Source of the DNA: CAZJHX01 sp964545715
Lineage (GTDB): Bacteria; Myxococcota_A; UBA9042; GCA-2863065
Assembly (NCBI GenBank): GCA_964545715.1
Contig: CAZJHX010000275.1
Location: 1-7,108, forward strand
Direction of reading: 5' to 3'
DNA length: 7,108 nucleotides
The translations under genes were made by a program, and so were the position numbers. Position 1 is the stretch's first letter. The number at the start of each line of letters is the position of its first letter. A model generated the notes under the pieces. That model did not search any database, was not told where the DNA came from, and saw only the letters and a program-made list of their open reading frames with translations. Shown here piece by piece: positions 1 through 6,224 of this stretch.

Positions 1-441
1 GTCGATGAGGGCGTGAAAAACGCGTGCGGCAGCTGTGGTCGGCTGGCCGAGGCGCTGAACGGGGTGGACGACAACTGCAACGGTGTCGTCGACGATGGGG
101 CCTCGGCGCCGACCGGATGCACCAAGGTCAATTACTTCAGCCGCGCGTACCTCATCTGCAACGGCGCCAAGAAGAACTACTCCAACGCAGCCGCCCATTG
201 CGCGTCGCATGGGTACCACCTGGCGACGATCGAGTCCGGCGTGGAGAACAGCTACATCAACGGCCAGGTCTCAGGTGACAGCGGCCTTTGGTTTGGCGGC
301 GGCAGCTTCGGCAACTGGATCCCCAATCACCCCAAGCCCAACCAATGCGCCAAGTTCAAGAGCGCCGGCAAGCACAAGGGCAAGTGGGAGACTCAGCTGT
401 GCAGCTACACGAAACGCTGGATTTGTGAGTCGAACCAATAA
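1..441 (+). CDS. C-type lectin-like domain protein with MopE-type Asp/Cys motif (3' part only)
   Basis: The reading frame is open from base 1 and starts upstream of the window. The GTG at 13 is internal, because the codons before it (V-D-E-G) already belong to a typical 'DEGVxNxCGxCG' repeat. Residues encoded at 58-99 (NGVDDNCNGVVDDG) match the Asp/Asn/Cys 'putative metal-binding' repeat common in large secreted proteins of Myxococcota-type bacteria, although the Cys that usually precedes NG is a Leu here. A C-type lectin-like domain follows (about 115-435): the helix block A-H-C-A-x-x-G-Y-x-L-A-T-I-E-S-x-x-E-N, then LWFGG, N-Q-C, K-W-E-T-Q-L-C and a terminal R-W-I-C-E. The four fold cysteines (AHC with WIC, NQC with QLC) are present. 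The usual Ca2+/sugar motifs (EPN or QPD, and WND) are not intact: HPKPN and WET stand in their places. It is probably an extracellular adhesion or recognition protein. The ligand is unknown. Confidence 0.85.
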   Translation, partial: VDEGVKNACGSCGRLAEALNGVDDNCNGVVDDGASAPTGCTKVNYFSRAYLICNGAKKNYSNAAAHCASHGYHLATIESGVENSYINGQVSGDSGLWFGGGSFGNWIPNHPKPNQCAKFKSAGKHKGKWETQLCSYTKRWICESNQ

Positions 442-530
442 GTTCAAACATGGGCATTCGCCCTCGCGATCTGTAAGAATCCCTCCCGGGACTGGTTGGA
501 CACAAGCGAGGGCGAATGCGTTTGAACTTA
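439..530. repeat. Long imperfect inverted repeat joining two genes
   Basis: The left arm is 439-449 plus 454-467 and the right arm is 506-519 plus 520-530. All 25 bases of the right arm pair with the left arm. The only defect is a 4-nt bulge (ATGG, 450-453) on the left, and the loop is 38 nt (468-505). The left arm begins with the TAA stop of the lectin gene. The right arm contains the GAGGG ribosome binding sequence (508-512) and the ATG (516-518) of the lipoprotein gene plus its next four codons. If the RNA folds, translation start of the lipoprotein would be buried. There is no T-run after the right arm, so it is not a classic intrinsic terminator. The bulge ATG opens an 8-codon frame (450-476) ending in TAA, but no good ribosome binding site precedes it. 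Confidence 0.8.
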
Positions 531-1769
531 CTCATCATCTTCTTTGCCGCGTGCGCAGTGAGCGCCTGCTCGGCGGAGACTCCTGACAAGAAGAAGGATG
601 CGTCCGGTGGGACCTCCACCACGTCGGATACGACCGACACGGGCGGCGGCACGGCGACGACCGATACCGGGGACACGACGGACACCCGCGACACCCCGGA
701 CACTACCGCCACTACCGACACCACGGACACCACCGATACGACGGACACCACCGACACGACCGACACCGGCGACACGACGGACACCGGCGATACGGGTGAC
801 ACGTCCGACACCGGCGATACGGGCGACACGGGCGACACGGGGGATACGACTGACACCGGCGACACGACCGATACGGGCGACACCGGGGATACCGGCGATA
901 CCAGCGACACCGGCGGCGGCGGCTGCACGACCAACGACGACTGCGACGCAGCGTCCTGGTGCAGCCCGACCCAGGCCGGCGGCAAAGCCTGCAAACCCTA
1001 CGCGCAGGAGGGCGAGTCGTGCGGCGGCTTCACGCCGGAGTGGGCGCAGTCCAAGTGCCTGCCAACGCTCAAGTGCACCGACGTGCCCAAGTTCGTCTCG
1101 GATCTGCCCGGCAAGTGCCGCAAGCCGTGCGCCAAAAACGCCGACTGCACCGCCGAGCAATACTGCAGCCCAGACGGCTACTGCCGCGATGACGGCACCT
1201 GCTTCGAAGACGTCAAGCAATGCAGCGCCGAGGGCAACGAGTACATCGTTGACGACTGCGAGGGCTCGCTGGTCTGCAAAGACAACGTCTGCGAGATCGA
1301 GTGCGGCCTGACCGCCGCCTGCAACCCAGAGCCGGGCCAATGCGCCGTTCAAAAGGACTGCCTCAACTCCCCGCAGCCGTTCTCCTCGTGCTGGGCGCCC
1401 GGGGCCGAGCTCCCATGTGGCATCTGCTTCGAGGTGCCCGAGCCGTGCAAGGACGACTTCTCGTGCAACAAGCCGGGCACCACCCTGATCTGCGAGCCGG
1501 TCAAGTGCGGCTGCTCCGGTGATGACAAAGAGTGCGTGCCCGGATGCACCTCCAACGCCATGTGCGAAGAGTGGGAGATCTGCGGCAAAGGGTATCGCTG
1601 CATTCCGAAGCCGTGCGCGGACGACGGCGGCTGCCCGGTGAACTTCAGCTGTGTCGTCGGCGAGTGTAAGCGCACAAAATGCCTGGACGATCCCACCGTC
1701 TGCGAGGGCTGCTGCGTGCTGGGCTTCTGCTACGGCGAGCTGGGCTACTGCGCCTCTCCCCCGCCATAA
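516..1769 (+). CDS. Thr-Asp-repeat, cysteine-rich outer-surface lipoprotein
   Basis: This is a complete gene for 417 residues. The ATG at 516 follows GAGGG at 508-512 and starts a short lipoprotein signal: a hydrophobic stretch L5-A14, then lipobox V-S-A-C with the acylated Cys at 18 followed by Ser, so outer-membrane sorting is plausible. Residues 33-136 are an extended low-complexity stalk in which Asp recurs every third residue (D50-D131 with only position 65 breaking it), separated by T-T, T-G, T-S and similar pairs. Residues 137-417 hold 44 cysteines, arranged partly as repeated C-x5-C-x5-C modules (137/143/149; 205/211/217/223/229; 344/350/356/362; 367/373/379). These should be disulphide-bonded outside the cytoplasm. 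The architecture is an anchor, a flexible acidic stalk and a knotted head, as in many surface lipoproteins of Myxococcota-type bacteria. No catalytic motif is seen. A role in adhesion, matrix binding or protection is inference only. It lies 74 nt after the lectin gene and its start lies inside an inverted repeat. Confidence 0.85.
   Translation: MRLNLLIIFFAACAVSACSAETPDKKKDASGGTSTTSDTTDTGGGTATTDTGDTTDTRDTPDTTATTDTTDTTDTTDTTDTTDTGDTTDTGDTGDTSDTGDTGDTGDTGDTTDTGDTTDTGDTGDTGDTSDTGGGGCTTNDDCDAASWCSPTQAGGKACKPYAQEGESCGGFTPEWAQSKCLPTLKCTDVPKFVSDLPGKCRKPCAKNADCTAEQYCSPDGYCRDDGTCFEDVKQCSAEGNEYIVDDCEGSLVCKDNVCEIECGLTAACNPEPGQCAVQKDCLNSPQPFSSCWAPGAELPCGICFEVPEPCKDDFSCNKPGTTLICEPVKCGCSGDDKECVPGCTSNAMCEEWEICGKGYRCIPKPCADDGGCPVNFSCVVGECKRTKCLDDPTVCEGCCVLGFCYGELGYCASPPP
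627..911 (+). repeat. In-frame 9-nt-period repeat encoding (D-T-T/G/S)n
   Basis: Roughly 31 tandem three-codon units encode Asp-Thr-Thr, Asp-Thr-Gly, Asp-Thr-Ser and a few variants (D-T-R, D-T-P, and A in place of D at residue 65). At DNA level the units are mixed: Asp is GAC or GAT, Thr is ACG, ACC or ACT, Gly is GGC, GGG or GGT. The protein pattern is therefore far more regular than the DNA. It forms the stalk of the lipoprotein. The antisense strand reads as long Val/Ser/Pro or Ala/Gly/Arg frames, which are by-products of the repeat. Confidence 0.9.
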
Positions 1770-1772
1770 CGA

Positions 1773-2411
1773 TCAGTCGAAGAACCTCATCGCCTCATCG
1801 AAGATACGGTCGACGCTGCCACCGAGTTGGTGGTCGTCGTCGACCTCCGTCAGCTGCACATTCGCCCGCGCCGCCGCGTAGGTGCGCGAGCTCTCGATGG
1901 GGACCGTGTCGTCCTGCAGGCCGTGGATGATTAGGGTCTCGCACGTCACGTCGGGAAATGCGGGGTGCGTGCGCGCGTCAACCACCAGGTTCCACGACAC
2001 CGGCCGCGGCTCACCTGTGGGATCGACAAAGAAGAAGGCCCCATTTCGCTCCCACAACACAAACGCCTCTTCGCCCATCAGCTCCGGCCAGCGACCCATC
2101 ATGTCAAAGCCCGGGCACAGCAATAGAAGCCGGTCCACGCGATCGGGGTTGAGCTGTGCCCATCGCGCGCCCAGGTAGCCGCCCAGGCTCGATGCGATAA
2201 AGCGCCACTTCGCGCCGTCGCCCTCGCGTGCGTCCAGGGCATCGAGTCCTGTCAGCGCGGATGAATAGGTCAGCTGCTCAAAGCTCGGCACGTTCAGGTC
2301 GGGGCGAAAGAGGGTGAGGCCGGCGTCGGCGAATTTGGGCGCCAGGAGCCCCGCCTTCGTCGATTTTGGGCTGCCCCCGAAGCCGTGAAGGTAGGCGTAT
2401 CGGTAGCTCAT
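1773..2411 (-). CDS. YqiA/UPF0227-like alpha/beta-fold hydrolase (esterase)
   Basis: A 212-residue cytoplasmic protein with ATG at 2411 and stop TGA at 1773-1775. The N-terminal YLHGFGGSPKSTK is the hallmark of the YqiA/YcfP-type small esterases, with H9-G10 as oxyanion loop. A-S-S-L-G (residues 73-77) is the nucleophile elbow with Ser75 as the likely nucleophile. H-G-L-Q-D-D-T-V-P (163-171) supplies the acid Asp167, and D-D-H (192-194) supplies His194. All triad members are present, so it should be active. The length is close to the family norm of about 190-210. The start codon overlaps the permease stop as ATGA (2408-2411), which predicts translational coupling, and the ribosome binding sequence is weak (AGAAG). 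As last gene of the minus-strand operon it may hydrolyse an ester, lactone or thioester intermediate of the compound imported by the permease. The substrate is not readable from sequence. A longer in-frame extension upstream runs antiparallel-shifted through the permease gene and is not coding. Confidence 0.85.
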   Translation of the reverse strand: MSYRYAYLHGFGGSPKSTKAGLLAPKFADAGLTLFRPDLNVPSFEQLTYSSALTGLDALDAREGDGAKWRFIASSLGGYLGARWAQLNPDRVDRLLLLCPGFDMMGRWPELMGEEAFVLWERNGAFFFVDPTGEPRPVSWNLVVDARTHPAFPDVTCETLIIHGLQDDTVPIESSRTYAAARANVQLTEVDDDHQLGGSVDRIFDEAMRFFD

Positions 2412-3823
2412 CCGGCTTCTGTCGACTCGCGCCACGCCGTGATGCCGCGCTCCTCGAGCGTGCCCGGGATGGTGTTGTCCAGGAAGAACGCCAGGATCGC
2501 GCCGACCGACATGCCGCTCTGTCCGATCGCCATGCCGATGTCGTACACCGCGCCCAGCGCGCCGTCCTTGCCGTGAGGCTCCAGGCCGCCCACCCAGGTC
2601 GGCATCGACAGGCCCATGAACAGGGCAAAGCCGATGACAAACAGGTTGCGTGCGCTGTTCAGGTCCACAAACTGCAAGTTGGACAGCCCGACCGACGCGA
2701 TCATGCCGAACAGCGTGCAGAAGAGCCCGCCCACGATAGGCGTCGGGATGCTGGCAAAGAAGGCGCTGAACTTTCCGAAGACGCCGAGCACGATCAGCAC
2801 CAGGCCGGCCGTCTGGATGACCTTGCGTGAGCCGACCCGAGTGAGCGCGATGGCGCCGATGTTCTCGCTGTAGCTGGTGGTTCCGTTGCCGGTGCCCCAC
2901 AGCCCCGCGATGATGCTGCCCACACCCTCCATGCCGATGCCCTTGTTGACCACCTCTTCCGTAGGCTGCGGCGCCCCGGACAGGCGCGCGCACGCGTAGT
3001 AGTCGCCGATGGACTCCACGACGGAGGCGATGAAGCCGGCGAACATGCCGACGATCGCGGCCAGCGTGAAGGTCGGATAGCCCCACTGGAAGGGGTACGG
3101 GATGCGCACGGCCGGCGCGTTGGCGATGACCGCGGTATCAACGAAGCCCGGGTCGCCCGCGTGATAGTGCCCGTTCCAGGTGCCGTACGCCGCCAGCAGC
3201 CAGGCGACGATGATGGTCATCAAGATGGGGAACATCTCAAAGGCGCGAGACCCCTTGATGTACTGACTGAACGCGACCACCAGCAGGATGGTCGTGCCGC
3301 CCAAAAACCAGTCCTGCGCTGCCCACGGGGCCCCGTACTTGAACAGCGCCAGCCCGATCAGCGCAATCGTCGGCGCGATGGTCACCGGCCCGATGTACTT
3401 CAACAGCTTTCCGACCAGACCGGAGTACCCGATGATCGCTTCGGCAAAGCCGCCGACGATGATGGCGCCCTGAACGGCCTGCATCTTCACTTCCCAGCCC
3501 GCCTCGGCCACCGCGCCCATACTGCAGACCGCGATCGTCGGGCCCAACAGCGAGAACGTGCCGCCCTGGATGATGGGCAGCCGGTTGCCGTAGGTGCTCT
3601 GCAGGTACGTAACGATGCCGCTGACAAAGAAGATCGTGCCTATCAGCTTGCCCAGCACGTGGTCGTCAAACCCCATCACCCCCTGCAGGAAGCTGGGGAT
3701 GATGACGGTAGCGCCCACCATGGTCAGGAAGTGCTGGACGCCCAGAAGCACCGATTGGCCGGTCGGTGGAACGTCCTCGATGTTGTAGATCAGGCCGCCG
3801 CTCTTAGCGGGCTCGTCGCTCAT
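2408..3823 (-). CDS. NAT/NCS2 family nucleobase-ascorbate permease, SVCT-like
   Basis: A 471-residue inner-membrane transporter with many hydrophobic segments, as expected for the 12-14-helix NAT (NCS2) fold. Diagnostic sites are Q30-H31 in helix 1, QGGTF (86-90) in helix 3, E270-S-I-G-D274 in helix 8, and the NAT signature E320-N-I-G-A-I-A-L-T-R329. Other stretches are remarkably like animal SVCT proteins: Y-x-I-E-D-V-P-P near the N terminus, D-Y-Y-A-C-A-R-L-S (274-282), G-T-G-N-G-T-T-S, and G-L-S-N-L-Q-F-x-D-L-N-S-x-R-N-L-F-V (379-396). Family members import xanthine, urate, uracil or ascorbate with H+ or Na+. The first signature residue is Glu, as in nucleobase carriers, not the Pro of ascorbate SVCTs, so a nucleobase-like substrate is slightly favoured. 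The ATG at 3823 has a strong AGGGAG (3829-3834) 5 nt upstream, which overlaps the TAG stop of the aldehyde dehydrogenase gene. The intergenic gap is 9 nt. The stop overlaps the hydrolase start. Confidence 0.92.
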   Translation of the reverse strand: MSDEPAKSGGLIYNIEDVPPTGQSVLLGVQHFLTMVGATVIIPSFLQGVMGFDDHVLGKLIGTIFFVSGIVTYLQSTYGNRLPIIQGGTFSLLGPTIAVCSMGAVAEAGWEVKMQAVQGAIIVGGFAEAIIGYSGLVGKLLKYIGPVTIAPTIALIGLALFKYGAPWAAQDWFLGGTTILLVVAFSQYIKGSRAFEMFPILMTIIVAWLLAAYGTWNGHYHAGDPGFVDTAVIANAPAVRIPYPFQWGYPTFTLAAIVGMFAGFIASVVESIGDYYACARLSGAPQPTEEVVNKGIGMEGVGSIIAGLWGTGNGTTSYSENIGAIALTRVGSRKVIQTAGLVLIVLGVFGKFSAFFASIPTPIVGGLFCTLFGMIASVGLSNLQFVDLNSARNLFVIGFALFMGLSMPTWVGGLEPHGKDGALGAVYDIGMAIGQSGMSVGAILAFFLDNTIPGTLEERGITAWRESTEAG

Positions 3824-3832
3824 TCGGACTCC

Positions 3833-5308
3833 CTAGTAGAGGTTCCCTTCACGCTTGGCGCCCGTGTAGTCGAAGTACACGGTCTTGATCTCGGTGAAGA
3901 ACTCAAGCGCCTCTTCGTTCATCTCACGCCCACCGATGCCGGTCGACTTCATGCCACCAAATGGCATGTGCGCCTCACCGCCCATCGTGGGGGAGTTGAC
4001 GTGGCAGATGCCCGTCTCGATGCGCTCCACGTACTGGAAGACCTTGGCGTAGTCGTTGGTGTAGAGGCTGCTGGACAGCCCGAACTCCACGCCGTTGGCC
4101 ACGTCGATGGCCTCGTCGAACGACCCCACGCGCAGCACGCTGATGACGGGCCCGAAGATCTCCTCCTGAGCGATGCGGGAGCCGGGCTTCACGTTGTCGA
4201 AGATGGTCGGATCGGGGAAGAAGCCCCGCTCAAGCGCGCCGTTGGTCAAGCGGCCGCCCCCACCCTTGAGCGTCGCCTCGCTTTTTCCGATCTCCATGTA
4301 CTCCAGCACGGTGTTCAGCTGATCCTGAGACACCGACGGCCCCATGGTCGTTGTCGACTCCAGCGGGTTGCCGGGCACGACAGCCTCGCGGTGTTGCTTC
4401 AGCAGCGCCACGAACTCATCCGCCACAGCCTCGTGCACGATGGCGCGACTGGTCGCCGTGCAGCGCTGCCCGGTCGACCCGAAGCCGCCCTTGGCCGCCG
4501 CAGCAGCCGCGTTGGCCACGTCCGCGTCCTCCAGCACGATGATCGGGTTCTTGCCGCCCATCTCGCACTGCACCGGGATGCCTCGCACGGCGCCCGCGCG
4601 ATGGCAGCGCTGCCCAACCGGGTTGGAGCCGGTGAACGAGATGCCCTTGATCGCCGGGTTCTCGCAGATCGGATCACCGATGTCGCGGCCCATGCCGTAG
4701 ATCAGGTTCAGCACGCCGGCCGGCACGCCCGCGTCGATGAAGCACTGCACGGTCAGCTTGGCCGTGTGCGGCGTCAGGTTCGACGGCTTGAAGACGGCCG
4801 TGTTGCCCGCGATGAGGCACGGCGCGATCTTCCAGGCGGGAATCGCCACCGGAAAGTTCCACGGCGTGATGATGGCGCACACGCCCAGGGGCTCGCGGCG
4901 CGTGTAGGCGTAGTTGCCAGGCATCTCGCTCTCGCGCGAATAGCCCGACAGGCGCGCGCCCTCACCGGCCTGGAAGCGCAGGATGTTGATCGTCTTCTGG
5001 ACCTCGCCAAGCCCCTCGGCCAGCACCTTGCCCTCTTCACGCGACAGGGCGCGGCCGATCTCAGCCTTGCGCTCGCGCATCAGCTCGTACGCTTTGTAGA
5101 CGACCTCGGCGCGCTTGGGCGCCGGCACTCGCTTCCACGTCTTCAGCGCCTCGGACGCCGATGAGATGGCCGCCTGCACATCGTCGGCCGACGACAGCGT
5201 CATGTGCCCGATGATGTCGGTGTTGTCCGCCGGGTTGACGTTGGGCGCAGTGCGGCCTGTCGCCGATGCTACCCACTCGCCGCCGATATAGTTGAGATAG
5301 TCCGCCAT
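3833..5308 (-). CDS. NAD(P)-dependent aldehyde dehydrogenase, 2,5-dioxovalerate (alpha-ketoglutarate semialdehyde) type
   Basis: A 491-residue cytosolic enzyme of normal family length that oxidises an aldehyde to a carboxylate. The catalytic set is complete: N151 in PWNFP, K174 in FKPSN, E249 in CEMGGKN, nucleophile C283 in GQRCTATSR, and E383-x-F385 in QEEIFGP. The N-terminal Y-L-N-Y-I-G-G-E-W, L-R-F-x-A-G-E-G-A-R, F-T-G-S-N-x-V-G and S-T-G-Q-R-C-T-A-T-S-R resemble bacterial 2,5-dioxovalerate dehydrogenases of the GucD group, which close sugar-acid and related routes to alpha-ketoglutarate. Betaine or succinate semialdehyde relatives remain possible. The ATG at 5308 follows GGAG with 10-nt spacing. 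A second ATG (5314-5316) upstream is out of frame. The gene is separated from the preceding gene by 79 nt containing a promoter candidate and dyad, and is closely linked to the permease downstream, so transporter and enzyme are probably expressed together. Local oddity: Cys at residue 235 where the family usually has Ile or Val. Confidence 0.93.
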   Translation of the reverse strand: MADYLNYIGGEWVASATGRTAPNVNPADNTDIIGHMTLSSADDVQAAISSASEALKTWKRVPAPKRAEVVYKAYELMRERKAEIGRALSREEGKVLAEGLGEVQKTINILRFQAGEGARLSGYSRESEMPGNYAYTRREPLGVCAIITPWNFPVAIPAWKIAPCLIAGNTAVFKPSNLTPHTAKLTVQCFIDAGVPAGVLNLIYGMGRDIGDPICENPAIKGISFTGSNPVGQRCHRAGAVRGIPVQCEMGGKNPIIVLEDADVANAAAAAAKGGFGSTGQRCTATSRAIVHEAVADEFVALLKQHREAVVPGNPLESTTTMGPSVSQDQLNTVLEYMEIGKSEATLKGGGGRLTNGALERGFFPDPTIFDNVKPGSRIAQEEIFGPVISVLRVGSFDEAIDVANGVEFGLSSSLYTNDYAKVFQYVERIETGICHVNSPTMGGEAHMPFGGMKSTGIGGREMNEEALEFFTEIKTVYFDYTGAKREGNLY

Positions 5309-5333
5309 AGTTTCATAGCTCCGTGTGGGTGTT

Positions 5334-5357
5334 GATAAAGGGACGTAACCGTTTATC
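5334..5357. promoter_or_regulatory. Dyad-symmetric operator candidate upstream of the aldehyde dehydrogenase gene
   Basis: A 24-bp dyad has half-sites GATAAA-g-GG and CC-g-TTTATC around a 6-bp centre (ACGTAA). Eight of the nine outer base pairs are symmetric, with a single G/G mismatch at the seventh position. It is AT-rich in otherwise GC-rich DNA and its right half includes the -10-like hexamer of the promoter candidate. Position and symmetry suit a dimeric repressor. No regulator gene is in the window. Confidence 0.45.
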
Positions 5358-5378
5358 CGCGCTCCGAAAACCTGTCAA
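5352..5378 (-). promoter_or_regulatory. Sigma-70-like promoter candidate for the aldehyde dehydrogenase-permease-hydrolase genes
   Basis: On the minus strand a perfect TTGACA (5378-5373) is followed after 15 nt by GATAAA (5357-5352). A TAAACG with the more usual 17-nt spacing overlaps it, so the -10 is the weak part of the call. It lies 44 nt upstream of the aldehyde dehydrogenase ATG. It would allow the last three genes to be expressed separately from the two upstream paralogues. Confidence 0.4.
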
Positions 5379-5387
5379 GAGCCGTGC

Positions 5388-6224
5388 TCAGCTGGCGACG
5401 GCAACAGGGACCTGGATCACGCCGTCGGCGCGTCGCGGCGCGTCGGGGATCACAAACCGCTCTCCCGCTTCGATGCGGTCTTGCAGCGCGATCATCGCCG
5501 GCACGTCCGTCGCGTCGATCCACATGTCCGGCTCGGGGCGCACGCAGGTGTGCTCGGGCGCGCCGGCCGCCATCAAGAGCAGCTCGTCGGTGACCTCATA
5601 GCCATAGGTCAGGGTCTCGGCTTCGGAGTGCGCCGGCGTGTAAGCCGTGTGCAGGTCCAGCGGGCCCACTTTGGTGTGGATGTACAGGGCCGTGGAGTCC
5701 CATTGAGTCGCGCCGTAGAACCGCCGCGTGCCGAAGCTCTTGAGCGCGACCGACTTGGTCAGCGTGCCCAGTCCCTTCAGCTTCTCTTCGGGGAGGTTGG
5801 GGCTGATAGACGCCAGGTTGTGCCCCATCCAGTCGCCGGGGTCAGACGCCATCGGGATTGCGATGTACATCGAGTACGGGACCAGGCCGACGTAGTTGTC
5901 CGGTACCTCCAGGACCTCCCGCGCGTGGTCACTCAGCGTCGCGGCCTTGCGTGCGAAGCCGAAGATGGCGCCCGGCATGAAGCAGCAGGTGTAGAAGACC
6001 CACCGATCCATCGGCATCCCCTCAGGCCCGAACGTGCGCGCGTCCAGCGTCTGCAGCAGGGTCAAGAAGTCGAAGCTGTCCATGCGCGTCGGGTCGATCA
6101 AGCTCTTGGGTGGCACCGTCAGCCCAAAGGGCGAGGAGTCGAGCCCGGCACGGTTGAAGTCGGTGACCACCATGTACGGCTCGAGCTCGCGCACGATGGG
6201 GTGGTTGTGAACAAACGCGCTCAT
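5388..6224 (-). CDS. Uncharacterised protein, paralogue of the adjacent upstream gene (copy A)
   Basis: A 278-residue protein of no family I recognise, with no signal peptide or membrane helix, so probably cytosolic. The ATG at 6224 overlaps the stop of the preceding gene as ATGA (6221-6224). Longer upstream frames merely run through that gene. Blocks shared with its neighbour are W75-V-F-Y-x-C80-x-x-M-P-x-A-x-F-G-F90, L105-E-V-P-x-x-Y-x-G-x-V-P-x-S, I121-A-I-P, Y170-G-x-T-Q-W-x-S, G187-P-L-x-L-x-T-A-Y-T-P-A-H199-S, and a C-terminal A-L-Q-x-x-I-E-A-G ending in I-Q-V-P. Cys80, His135 and His199 are conserved between the copies and are candidate catalytic or metal-binding residues. The gene lies just upstream of the aldehyde dehydrogenase and is probably part of the same pathway. 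A likeness to the acetoacetate decarboxylase fold was considered, but no lysine is conserved in the relevant segment, so no function is claimed. Confidence 0.85.
   Translation of the reverse strand: MSAFVHNHPIVRELEPYMVVTDFNRAGLDSSPFGLTVPPKSLIDPTRMDSFDFLTLLQTLDARTFGPEGMPMDRWVFYTCCFMPGAIFGFARKAATLSDHAREVLEVPDNYVGLVPYSMYIAIPMASDPGDWMGHNLASISPNLPEEKLKGLGTLTKSVALKSFGTRRFYGATQWDSTALYIHTKVGPLDLHTAYTPAHSEAETLTYGYEVTDELLLMAAGAPEHTCVRPEPDMWIDATDVPAMIALQDRIEAGERFVIPDAPRRADGVIQVPVAVAS

Noticed and set aside
468..505. Sigma-70 or ECF promoter in the loop of the inverted repeat (TTGGAC at 496, TGTAAGAAT at 472)
   Set aside because: Neither hexamer has a convincing partner at the right spacing before the lipoprotein start, so it is too weak to list.
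627..911. Possible CRISPR array or tandem DNA repeat element
   Set aside because: The period is 9 nt, in frame, with no repeat-spacer alternation. It is a coding low-complexity tract.
356..1352. Minus-strand open frames of Val/Ser/Pro and Ala/Gly/Arg repeats opposite the lipoprotein gene
   Set aside because: They mirror the 9-nt repeat of the stalk. The sense frame has a lipoprotein signal, a ribosome binding site and ordered cysteines, which the antisense frames lack.
4589..4606. Suspected compensated frameshift in the dehydrogenase (C-H-R-A-G-A after V-G-Q-R)
   Set aside because: An alternative frame reads A-I-A-R-A here, but the segment length is normal and relatives tolerate H, A and G at these sites. 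Only the Cys in place of Ile/Val is unusual, so a point change is enough.
3161..5164. Plus-strand open frame of 667 codons across the permease and dehydrogenase genes
   Set aside because: It is antisense to two clear enzyme and transporter genes, is rich in Arg, His, Asp and Ala with no domain, and arises from the high GC third positions of the real genes.
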